This document shows, in pieces, positions 36,501-47,500 of a stretch of 64,000 nt of DNA. The position numbers and the translations under genes were made by a program. Under the pieces are notes generated by a model, which did no database searches, was not told where the DNA came from, and was given only the letters and a program-made list of their open reading frames with translations. Numbering within the stretch: the first letter of the stretch is position 1; each line of letters starts with the position of its first letter. Source of the stretch: Rhyacophila brunnea (Eukaryota > Arthropoda > Insecta > Trichoptera > Rhyacophilidae); NCBI GenBank assembly GCA_022495005.1, contig JAGYXB010001571.1:806001-870000 (forward strand). The letters are read 5' to 3'.

Positions 36501-39500
36501 GGCGGCAAGAATTGATTCAAATATTTTATCGATGAGCTGAATTCTTCACTTAAATATGATTCATGTTTCTTTTTCTCTCGCTTCTTGACTAAATTCAATA
36601 TGACAGTCGGAGTGCCATATCTCTCAAACAACTGATTGAAATGCTTGGCCGCCACTCGGAAATAGGGATCGGACAAATCTATTGATATTGCCGGTTTGGG
36701 AACCATTTTATATATATCCTGTGACCAATAGCCGGGAACAGAGCCCCTTAGTTGTACAAACGAACTGAACCTGCAGGAAATAATAATAATTCAAATCAAT
36801 TCATTTGTATTTATCAACTATAATTGTTACTTATGTATACCTATTTTAATAATATATTTTTTGTTTTTATTCTGATGGCTGATCGGCATCACTCTGGAGA
36901 ACGATATAACATTTAAGTAGACATAAGCAAGAAAATCTGTTAAATGTATGTATTACATTAGAATATTACACAAAATTACGGTATTATCCAATTGACCTGT
37001 GCTCAGTAAACTGTTGTGGATTTTAGTTAGAAGGATGTGTGAGTAACAGTAAACCCTTTCTCCAAAAGCGGTTTCAAACTTGTTGAAATTTAGAATATTT
37101 TTTCTGAAGAAACAAGATGTTTCGGTCAACATGATTAGATAATTCCAAATAATGGGTTCAGAATCTTGATTGACATCACCAGAGACAATATGGAGCGGTT
37201 TTGGGGTGGAAAAAATTTTATTGGGCATTAAAAGCACTATGTCCTGTAATAAATTGTGACATCCAGTGATCAAGAAAAAAACCATTTGCCAAGCATCAAG
37301 ATGAACTGTCAATACGAGATAATATTTTGATTTTGATTTGACTGCGACCCCGCTATCATATTGTCTCTTTTTCTCTGAATGAGTATTTTTTGTTCAGACC
37401 CTCCCTCCAATTCAGATAAAGAATTCTAAAATTTTAGCATGTTCTTCCGTTCTCCCCAATGCCAGGGCACATTTTAGTTCCTCAAAGCTTTCACAGACAA
37501 CTGCAACTCACAGCTCTACTCTGTGTAGCTAAAATTTAGGGCATTGCACCACAATGTATACAAACTACTCCTGAACATCGCAATCATTGCAAGGCTGGAA
37601 ATTGTTTCTCTCCATGAGAACATCAAATATAACGACTGCTTAGTTAGTAAAATTTTATAAACTAGATAATTACACCTAGAGAGAATATTTCTACCTTCCA
37701 CTGTTAAGAGATGAAACCATAGAGTCATGCACCATTTGCTCAGTTTCAACTTCATTAGCAACGTCACCTTCACAATTGGCGCCTCGCTTAAGAAATCTCG
37801 TTCCAGCATATCTGTTACTTCTTCTCGCTATAACGGTAATGTAAATAGACCGACCGAACACCGACATATTTGATTGGTCAACGAATCCATGAGTGATGTA
37901 CAGAATCCAGTCCGGGTGGAGCTGAGAATGTATGGGCGATAGCAAATGTACATTCCAAACAAACCGCCATTCGGGTACAGATCTAATTCCAAATTCCATT
38001 TTCGATGGTTTCCTACACATAAAAAAATAGTTAAACAAACAACAATTTTATTTAAATATATTTTACCTACCTATCTACATAATTCGATAATACATAAGAA
38101 ACATCACGCTCAATATAGATTTTTTAAAAATATATAGGTTCCAGGCGGGACTCGAACGCGCATATCTAAGCTGGTTCGCACATCTAAACTTGTCTCGTCT
38201 GCGACACAACCATAAATCAAACAATGTAGGAATGATGCAATCATGTTGCATAGCGCGCATAGGCGCCTAGCGACACTGACGATAGCAATATCTCGAAATT
38301 CCAAAGTCGTCAAAAAAAATTAAACATCATGGCACAAAAATGCCATCAGATGTCAAAACAGCGATTATTATGACATATTAGTACCAAAGAAATTTGGAGT
38401 ATTCTCCTAATATAATCATAATATATGCATGGGTATTTTTTAATGTCTTGTATGAAGTAAATATTGGACACCTCATCTGCTATTTTGAACCCGGGTAAGT
38501 AGGAGATACGGCGACTGACAAGTTTGATGTTTGAATTAGAAAAATGGCTAGCTCGTACGTAAATTAGGTAAAGGGTCCGGAACGTAGGTCCATTAGGTAA
38601 AGTGTGTTTTTGTGAATATCAACAAAGTCACATCGACATATTCAATGTGTTGCAGTCAAGACGAATTTTAGATGTTCAAGGTGACTAAGGTATTGTCAAA
38701 TTATGTACGTTCAATAATGAATGTTATATTCGTAAATCTTGGGAATTACCCGTTGAATGAAAAAATGTTCTAATTTAAAAATATATTTTTATAGTTAAGT
38801 ATATTTTACCCGGTATTGAGGTTTCTCTGATTGACTTGCTTTTGCCAAGTGGTAAACAAATCATCAGATTTTCTATCATCCTGCGACATGTATCTGCATG
38901 TGCAATCAGTATACATTTTGCAAGTGCACTTTGACGAGAATTCATCACGCGCTGTGAAACTAGAAACTTCTTTAGCATTTTCAGGGAAAGGATTCGTTGA
39001 AAATGCTCTTGGAGGTGCTAAATTTACTTGCAAGGAATGTGTCAGGTCATAGCTATAGCTGAAATACAATACAAACAATTATGAGTAAATAATTTCACAT
39101 AACCATCTATATCATTAGTTATAATTATATGTGTTTCAAGTAAACCTACTTAAAGGGAGAATTCTAAAAAAAGAAAGTAATAATACTACAAATTAATGTA
39201 GGTACAGTATTCTCTCAGTAACACGGCGCTCGACAACTACTATAATTCGCCGTTATTTTTACTAGTTAAAATCAAAAAATCAAGCTCTATAATCCGCCGG
39301 TATTCTTATATAAAATTCAGTAGTCCACCACGTGTCTATATCAGCTGTCCACTGTCGAATATAACGTAGCTGAGGCATGGAACAACCTAGCGGGACGAGC
39401 AATAATTTAATCGTGAAAAAAGCTGTGGCCCTCCATGAATCAAGATGATGAAAACTGGGAACCGGAAGACTTAGTTCCATTAGAAGAATCGATTCAGAGG

Positions 39501-42500
39501 GCGACTGAAAACTCAGAGCTAACGCAAAATGTTTTAGGAGAATCCGCCGTTTTCACTAATTCGACACTTGTCTGGTTTTTGGGGTGTCGGATTACTGAGA
39601 GAGTACTGTACATCAGTACTGGTGTGACAGTTTGGGCAGGAAACAAAAAGGAGTGAGAAGGACGAGTGAGACAAGGCGATACAACAGGTGTGATCTAAAC
39701 ACTGTCTGGCTATATCGACCATAACACATTAGCCACACCAGTATCCGCACAACTTAATTGTCAGGCAAGGTAATCGAACCATTGAAAATATGTGTTTCTT
39801 ATTAAAAAAAATGATAATCAGGCTTGTCAGTAAAAATATACACAAATCAGTTTGACTAGAGTAATTACCTGAAATAAAAGTTTGTTGATAAATATATAGC
39901 CTGGAAAAGTTTCACATAGTGCATTTCATCGGGATGCTTTGGTTTGGTCAGATCACTAGGAATATAGATCAGTGCCGAATCTTCAATTTTGTAAATGGAA
40001 TGATAGCCAATGACTGCCACTTTCCGCCTCTTCGTTGCTAACACAATGTAGTAGCCTTCCAGAAATCGAACGAACCCTTTAAGAAAGATAAACAGATGTA
40101 CCTAATAATAGGGTAGGGATTTATAACAAAAATACAGTTGAGATTTAAATCAAATGAATTAAAAAAAGTTATTAATATTACTGTTATGTTCGTTTTTTAA
40201 CATAACTAAATTTGATACCGCTGGCAACCCCGACGATTATCTATGGTCACGTCGATAGAGCGTACGCAATTAAACAGATGTCGCTGATGGAATTTCCGGC
40301 CGCAACGGAGGTCGTGAGGTGCGAACGAAGCAACTTGGGGCTTTTTGATTCTGACTGTCGTCTAGTATAGTCGTGCTCCGCTTGAGTTTTACCCAACATT
40401 TATCATGGACGTCACTTAACGGAGCACAATGCAGCCGCCGTGTTTGAAGCCTCTGATCGTTCCAGTTTGGGTATTTTAAAACTATTATTTGATTCACAAC
40501 TCTTCCAATGTTTCTTTTCAAACTTAGCTGCTTGTATTTATTTTAGTATTTCCAAATTTTGCTTTTGCTATAATATAGTTTCTGTCAAGTATATAAATCG
40601 CTCTTTTATTTATTGTTCCCAATTCTTTATTCCACACTGTTAAATATTTATTATCTTTCACGGTCTTAAGATCGTGTGGCGTCCAGGACTTAATTATTGT
40701 ACATCTTAAACCATGGATTGCACGAGCCTTCATCCGTGCAAATTCCTCTGTTTCTAATTAAATTTTACAGTTGTCAGTGGCGAGGTTGCAGAAGTAATTA
40801 TTGTTCGGCTTGAGAAAGATCAGGTAATTCACGGCCCTTGTTTCCCTTGTGTCTCATGCTCTTTGCTTTAATAACTATCTTTACTTATTCTCCTTAGAAA
40901 CTCTTTTATTTTGTAATTGTGACGACAAAGATCACAATTACAAAATACTAATATATCATTACTTTAAATTTTGGAAGCCAGTGTACAGAGTAATTGGATT
41001 AATCCAATAGCCATTTGTGGGTGATGTACTTACTGTTGGAATTGGTGAATCCTGAGGATTCTCCATGATTCCTGTAGTCCTTTCTTCTTAGTAGAAATAA
41101 TATATTACAGATAAATTTCATTACAAAAAGGTTCAAGTTAAATTTATATTTATCAGAAAATGTCCCACATACAATAGCAAGTGATTACATAGACATATTA
41201 AAATTTATACAATTTAGATTCAATTATGGTTAATTCGAGGTTTTACTGTAATGTTGATCCAACCAGCTGTTGGGCCCATCGGGCCGTCCGACCTGGTCAA
41301 CACAAAGGCCAATTATATTGAATTTAAAAAATTTGTGGGGTCTTATAGCAGACGTGAAGATCTCTTCACATAGTTTTGTTTGTTTGTATTGTTTTAGCTT
41401 TGTTTGTTGTGTGTTATATATCACTTAATTTATTTATTTCTGTTAAATCTCCGTGCCTTTTTCTCCCACGGCACTTTATATTAAATTACGTCTTTCAGTA
41501 AACTCGGTCAAAGCTCACTTGAGAGCGTGCTGATCTGTCTTGGGTATCTGCTCCTGAGACATTCCCAAGCGTAAACAACTACTGATGCTTCACATACAAA
41601 CGTAGGGCCTCGTGATATGCTTGATTAAGACCGAGTGTGGTGTGGTGCGGGTTGGTTTGGAGGGGTCCATGTTTGTGTTGTAAAGTTGGACACTCCGATA
41701 GGGTACAGAAGAGGTGAGATAAAAATTCACTGGCTAGATTATGGGTAAATTGATTACATGTAAATTGTACATAAAACATTTCACCGTGGCACAGTTGGCC
41801 GTGAGCTTTCTTATCGGAAAGAGATGACTGTATACTATACTGTCTCCAATTTTATTAGATTCAATTTATATATTCATACATTAATTTAATTTTCATAGCA
41901 GATTTTGGCAAAATTCATGAATTCAAGAATGAAAACTTAACCTAACCTAACAAATAATCCAATATATCGGCTATTTTCAAAATTTGTTTGCTGCTGGCTT
42001 TCAGTAAAGTGTAAACCATGAATTTTATGCCAGTACTATTCAATTCAATTTATTCAATTTATTTATTTATTTTACATATTGTGGACATTACAAATTATAA
42101 GTTTAAGACGTTCACAACATGACATTTAGAAACAACGAAATATTATTAAAACAATATTAGGTACATAACAAAAGAGATAGATCAGTATTCTACAGTATAA
42201 ATGTGTAAATACAAAAAATTATATAGGTACAAGGAAGTACACCGGATGAGTTAAGCAGACCCTATTTTAAGAATTTATAAAATAACGTCCACCTATACTC
42301 ATCCTCACGTAGATGGAATATATCAACATCCGAAGCGATTTGGTTGAACAGAGTTATTGCCCTCCCAATTGGCATCACCAATGGCAGGTTAGTTCTGCTC
42401 CTCGGGAGAACAAACAACTGATGCTCCCGATTTCTAAGATAGTTATCAGGGATACACAAGTCAATACTACCAAGAATGGCAGAATTCTCATTCACACCAC

Positions 42501-43768
42501 GTATAAGTCGAAAAAAATACGTGGCCAAATATTGATATCTTCTAGCACTTAAACTACAGTATGTAAGCATACTTAAGAGAAAGTCAGTTGGATAAAGCCA
42601 CGGATAGTATCCATATAACCTCAAATGAAGGAGTCTCAAAAATTTCTTTTGAACTCGCTCCACCATAAGGTCATATTTCAACTGATGCGGGGCCCAAACA
42701 ATCGACCTACTCTCAAGCCGGCTTCTCACTAAGGAATTATAAAGAATTTTTAATACAGTAACATCTGAAAAGACCCGGGAAGTACGCAAGACGAAGCCTA
42801 ACATTTGTAGCGCCTTTTTACAAATGATAGCAATATGACCACTAAATGACAGCCTACTGTCAAACGTAATGCCAAGATCCCTTACAGATGCTAACCCAAA
42901 GAGGTTGGACGGTCTTTAATATACGGCCATATATTTCCAATACATTTCACGGTGAAGTGTGATACGGCGAACTGCGTACGTACAAGTTTCAGGACACGGA
43001 GTTGTCATGCATTCGTTGAAGTAGGTAGGTACCGCATGGAACTTTTGTAAACGTACTGATTTCAAAATGACCCTACTGGCTGCCTGTCTTAAAAGACTGT
43101 GCACACCACTGTTTATGTGGATTCAAGGAAATAAATAAACTTATGCTAATTTTGTCATACCTTGGTAATGTCACTTAAAATAAGTTTGGCGTCTCTCTTT
43201 TAGCCCAGTTAGTCACAACAAAAATTCAAAATATTGTTAGTTGATACTGTGAAAAATATTACCAATAATTCCATAGGCAGATATTGACTTCACACCTCCA
43301 GCTCTTGCAGATCTGTTGCCAGTTTCAATCATATGCACGAGCTGATGGATTTCTTGCTGATTGTATTCTACTTTATCGTCAACCAGCAATAGATCCTTTG
43401 AATCTGTGCGGTCTATCTTCAGGACTCTAAACCTTGTTTGTGTGTTATTTGAGCCTATCAAATAAAATCTCTGGAAAAATAATCAAACGAAACAACTAGG
43501 TAGGTAATATTGTGAATAAATATTGGCATGCAATTTTGAGAAGAAATTACTCATGGTAATATAATTTATAAGACAAGAATAAAGGTACTAGAGGGGTGTA
43601 AAAACGATTTAGCGGTAGGCGTATTTTACCCAGCGCAAACAATATTGGTGGGTACCTACAATGCAAAGGTAAGTAAATAATAAATAAACCTACAGCTTTC
43701 GTTTCATACAATGCAATTCTTTGTATTGACCCAATTATGGGATGAAACCTTAATTCTTTTGACCCCAT
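30513..43768 (-). CDS. FIG4: Polyphosphoinositide phosphatase FIG4 (SAC domain)
   Basis: Twelve exons join in phase: 43768-43694, 43470-43263, 40076-39869, 39058-38810, 38012-37695, 36770-36426, 34869-34671, 32992-32859, 32119-31886, 31778-31419, 31257-31060 and 30753-30513. The product is 922 aa, close to the length of animal FIG4. The SAC phosphatase domain runs from about residue 25 to 560, with [41 protein letters not shown] and [10 protein letters not shown]. The catalytic CX5R motif CVDCLDRT lies at about 512-519 in exon 7. The C-terminal half has [26 protein letters not shown] and a serine/acidic linker. FIG4 removes the 5-phosphate of PI(3,5)P2 on endosomes and lysosomes and acts in the PIKfyve-VAC14 complex. 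The start codon at 43768 ([16 protein letters not shown]) matches the family N-terminus. A poly(A) signal (AATAAA on the minus strand) lies at 30494-30489. The introns are full of mobile DNA, but every splice site is intact. Confidence 0.95.
33304..33972. mobile_element. Solo LTR, copy 1
   Basis: The sequence begins TGAGATCCCCGGGG and ends GGGGTGTATCA (TG...CA). It is flanked by a perfect 4-bp duplication, ACAT (33300-33303 and 33973-33976). It is about 85-90% alike, by eye, to 59509-60208 along the whole length. There is no internal retroelement region, so it is a solo LTR. It lies in FIG4 intron 7, between exons 7 and 8. Confidence 0.88.
35066..35940. repeat. Tandem pair of ~435-bp inverted-repeat elements
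   Basis: Unit 1 (about 35066-35514) and unit 2 (about 35507-35940) are alike throughout. Each starts ATTATACCCC...TACACGTGCATG and holds GCAAGTTGCAAGATT and CTGCGCAATAGAAC-type blocks. Each ends GCAAGTAAATCC...CGCTATTAT. The start and end of each unit are imperfect inverse copies, so each resembles a MITE, and the pair shares a junction. The pair lies in FIG4 intron 6. Confidence 0.75.
36953..37640 (-). pseudogene. Degenerate LINE C-terminal fragment (tentative)
   Basis: In the FIG4 intron between exons 5 and 6, a minus-strand reading at about 37622-37540 gives [15 protein letters not shown] followed by a stop and then [10 protein letters not shown]. The C-x2-C...H/I...C-P spacing recalls the cysteine motif at the C-terminus of some LINE proteins. 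Several stops break it. A minus ORF at 37312-36953 next to it has no recognised domain. Confidence 0.3.
38125..38212 (-). mobile_element. tRNA-related SINE head
   Basis: On the minus strand a B box, GCGTTCGAGTCCCGCC, lies about 50 bp downstream of an A-box-like TGTCGCAGACGAG. The cloverleaf stems do not close well. It lies just upstream (in the transcript sense) of FIG4 exon 5, in the intron. Confidence 0.45.
39205..39608 (+). mobile_element. pogo/Tigger derivative with transposase C-terminal remnant
   Basis: The termini CAGTATTCTCTCAGTAA (left) and TTACTGAGAGAGTACTG (right) are inverted repeats, and TA borders each side (39203-39204 and 39609-39610). A plus-strand reading from about 39343 gives [20 protein letters not shown], a stop, then KKLWPS and [19 protein letters not shown]...(S)W..LWPS is the typical C-terminal part of Tigger/jerky-type transposases. 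Two stop codons interrupt it and the DDE domain is deleted. It lies in FIG4 intron 3. Confidence 0.75.
41780..42034. repeat. Left part of a composite repeat, split by a LINE
   Basis: This segment matches 55630-55890 in inverse: TTTCACCGTG...CACAGT, CGTGAGCTTTCTTATCGG, GGCAAAATTCATGAATTC, AACCTAACCTAACAAATAATCC and a GGCTATTTTCAAAA block. The last two words come from one arm of the TTAGG-centred foldback family. The match stops at CAGTACTA near 42034 and resumes at about 42895. Confidence 0.75.
42038..42895 (-). pseudogene. 5'-truncated LINE reverse transcriptase fragment
   Basis: The minus-strand reading from about 42893 to 42262 is open: [18 protein letters not shown]...[14 protein letters not shown]...[14 protein letters not shown]...IVWAPH...[11 protein letters not shown]. 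This is the thumb/connection region downstream of the reverse transcriptase of Jockey-like LINEs. A stop at 42262 is followed by about 225 bp of 3' sequence ending in AATAAATAAATAAATTGAAT-like words at 42038. The same tail is found at 11574-11670. The upstream polymerase and endonuclease are missing, as in a 5'-truncated insertion. It lies in FIG4 intron 2. Confidence 0.8.
42896..43015. repeat. Right part of the split composite repeat
   Basis: CCCAAAGAGGTTGGACGGTC, TATACGGCCATATATTTCC, TTCACGGTGAAGTGTGATAC and ACAAGTTTCAGGACAC match 55516-55620 in inverse. Together with 41780-42034 it forms one element that was interrupted by the LINE. Confidence 0.75.
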
Positions 43769-44503
43769 TTTAGAAAATGGTTATCACTATATATACACCG
43801 ATTTAGCTCGTATACAATATTTTTATACAAATTATCCGAATTTTTGACATTTTGAAACGTCAACTTCAAAACGGCATTACCAGCTGTGGACATATTATTT
43901 CCTATTTTCTGATACATATTTTTACATTGATTGATTATTTAAAAGAAAAATAAATAATAATAAAAATATTTTACACATATATTCAGATTTAATTTGTTTC
44001 TAATTTTCTTCTTAATAAGTCTTCCAGTATACTACTAAAATTTGTATGTGCAAATACAGCATCAAAAAAAGTAAACATACAATATTTGTGTAGGCCCATA
44101 AAAAACCAACTTTATACTACCCTACTGAAATTTTACTGGATAAATAAAACAAAAACAAAAAATACTTAAATTCATAATATTATTTTAATTTGTTAATATT
44201 TCTATAAATAATAAGAAAACATTGTAATTTTCATAAAAGTTAATACTGCTTGGCGGCTTTTTAATTAGCTTTGTTTGGGCTATGTGGCTTGGGTGATGTT
44301 AAGTTGATTTATTTTGATCTTGCACTTAAATAGAAAATCTGGAGAAATATTTTTGTATGATGGCAATAATTGCCGGAATCGGAAACCCAGATTCTTTCCA
44401 TTGTTGAATTATTTTGACACTTGCATATTTTGTTAATTTTTAGGCTAATCTACATAGGTTAAAATCGAACTTTAACCATACACAATTCTGCTAATTTTAC
44501 ACT
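43769..44503. promoter_or_regulatory. Shared upstream region of FIG4 and CHORDC1
   Basis: This is 735 bp between two divergent start codons. It is very AT-rich and has no recognised repeat. Both genes must place their promoters here, unless a non-coding first exon lies elsewhere. No TATA box or other core element can be named with confidence. Confidence 0.55.
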
Positions 44504-47500
44504 ATGCCGGATCCAGAGGGAGAATTGACTTGTTATAACCGAGGATGTGGGAAAACCTTTAATCCTTCAAATAATGAAGCAGGTATAAGAAATTTGAAGA
44601 ATTTTCTAGAATAAATTTTCAGCCCTATTTAAGTTAAATAATGGTAATATATTGTTATTATATCATAAATAATTGATGTTGACTGTAATTTTATACAATA
44701 TTTGGCGTTTTCCCTCCAGATTCATGCTCCCATCACCCCGGAATGCCAGTTTTTCACGATACCCTCAAAGGCTGGAGTTGCTGCTCAAAGCTAGTCGTTG
44801 ATTTCACCGAGTTTCTGAACATCCCAGGGTGTACATTTTCTAACCATTCTAATGAAGTAAGTGTTCTATTTATAATTTATTTTATGAGATTTACCGTCTA
44901 GTGTGATTTGCCCATGATTTCCAGGTTACTGGTTACCTACAGATTACTGTAGGTTGACATTAAACCCAATTGCCCAGATTCTTATTTATAACAACTTTCT
45001 CAGTGTTTTGTTTCGGGGATTTGCGGCTTTTTACGTGTGACCACTAAAATCCGTAGGTGACCTAAATTAATGTTGACATGTGCTCTGGTTGAAATGTGTC
45101 CAAGATTGAAATTGAGCCCATAAAAATCTAAACAGATTACCCAAATAAGGAATTTAATATCATAATACTTCCACAATCTCAGTCATTTCCTTTGGTCTGT
45201 TGCTGTCAAAAGCCAAAATTCAATATATTATCTCATACAAAATGTAAATGGGTTACCCAAATAAGGAATTTCATTTGTTTACAATTTTATTTTGGGCAAG
45301 TAATGTATTATTAAAGTAATATCATATTGCTTTTACTATTTCGGCCGTTTCCTTAAGGCCATGCATTAGTTGAGGCACGGTCTAAAAAGATCGTTGCTAG
45401 GCGATGTGCGGATTGCGGGTCGCGGGTGCAAAAGACGCCTGTCAAACGAAATATTATTTCTCATATAAATCCAACATACGTCCATTTATGTTCTGTTTAT
45501 TATTCTATTAGTAACAATAATAATATATTCATTGACATGTTTTCTTTTTAAAGTAAATGGGTAACGTTTTTAGTCATCTTTACACGATTTTAGAATTAAT
45601 TGGCCCGTCGCCATCACGCAGCAAAGTGACGTATGTCTGACTCAACGTTCTCTCTATGAATGCGAAGCGAGTACAAAATTTCGTCGCGCGTACAGTTGAG
45701 AATTATTTGGCGTTTCACTGATGCGTCACCTTAAGACTGTTGCAAATTTAAGTTGGTTTTGGTTAATGGCTTTTTATTTAAGATCACATCATAACAAGCC
45801 TGGGTATTTCTGTGATGTGTTTCGCTACTGTAATATGTGCCTTCATCGTCTATATTTAATAATATTACTTATAGCTTACAAAATGGTGTCATGGGCTAAT
45901 AATTTTCCATTGTGGATTGGTTTGTAGAAAACTTAGTACTTACTTGTAAAATTTATTTTAACACATAATAATTTGTATGTTCATAAATGCATGGCTATCA
46001 TTGAAATTGTAAGGTGCAGACGCATAAACGCATTTCTTTTTATAGACACACCTGCCGTTTCCAAGGCCAAGTTTACAGTTGGTTAAGGTGTTCATGCATA
46101 TGTGCATTCCTTTTTATAGACACATCTGCAGTATACAAGGCTAAGTTTACACAATACAATTGGTGGACACATGTTATTTTTTGTCATTCACCATTGTGGC
46201 TTGAATGTTTTACTAGCATTTATAACGTACAAGACGAAACCTTCGATCTAACTAATAATGAAGTAGTTTATATAAAAAAGCCAAAAATATGCGCCAAAGC
46301 AATTTGATTGATTTCTTGATAACCCGCTATTTACGGTCATTCCCTTTAAAAATATAAATTTGGGGTTTCACTGCGATAACTTTTCTATAGTTACCAATTC
46401 AATAATAAAATTAATCAATTCTATATGAACGTTAAATTTGATAACCTATCTTTATTTCAAATTATCATTTTTCATTTCCATATTCCTCATGTCGATTTTT
46501 TTTTGTATTTCATCTTTTTAAAGAAACCTCCCGAGCCACCGAAGCCAAAAGTAGACAAGGAAACTGCCCACGAAGTGATTGAAGTGAAATTACCCAAACC
46601 ATTGAACCAGCCTGCTCTTGTGAGACCACCTTTTAATTCTCCCCTTACCACGTTAGTCCCAAGTATATCGGAAACTCTCAAACAGCAAGTCAATGGATGC
46701 CAGAACCACAATCTCCAGCACTTTCTGGTTGAAGATGATAGGTTTGTTTCAAGGAATATTTATATTTTCTTGTCAATTAATTACGTGCACATTTTAATTT
46801 AAATTATATAGGTAATTATAAAATTTGTATGACTGTATTCCTTTTACATTTATAAAGTGTAAGGTAATTTTTAAGAATATTTAAAAGATTTTTTGTTCAA
46901 AATTGGGTTAGCAATAATTAATAACTATTAGAAGATGTATAAAAACTGGCATTCTAATTATCAGAAGAACAAAAATTGACGATGAGCTTATCGTTCGTCC
47001 GCGATTGCAGCGCGGCTTAAGCTTTGGCCTATAACGTCGTGGGTCCCAGGTTCGAAACCTGGTTCTGGCAAATACACATATCCGCTCTGTGGAGGCTCAT
47101 ACGATCTTATTAGGATCAAACATGGTCAGTGTAGTTATTATTCTATAAACAATAAATAAGTAACTATATAAAACTAAAAATTTCGTTTACGTTAGGGAAA
47201 GGGAGGATAAGTCTTAACCATAATACACATATGCCGAAATGAAAAAGAGATAAGTCGACCCAAAAGCATAAAGTTCCCGTACAAAATTTTAATATGTTTG
47301 CGGTGTAAAAAACTGCTAGGTTTGATACTATATGCCGGATGCGTTTTTTGAAGCCAAAATGCCTATTAAAAATGAATAGATTTCGAATAAAAATACTCTA
47401 TTGGCAACACTGAAACCAATTGGTTTTTTTTTTTCATTCAACCTGAGAAAAAAAGTATGGTTTGAAAAAAAATTCTATTCAACAATGCACCTTAAAACTT

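Noticed and set aside
40260..40740. Minus ORFs 40521-40270 and 40733-40524 as a gene in FIG4 intron 2
   Set aside because: The frames are separated by stops, and neither shows a domain or splice signals; probably repeat-derived but unassigned.
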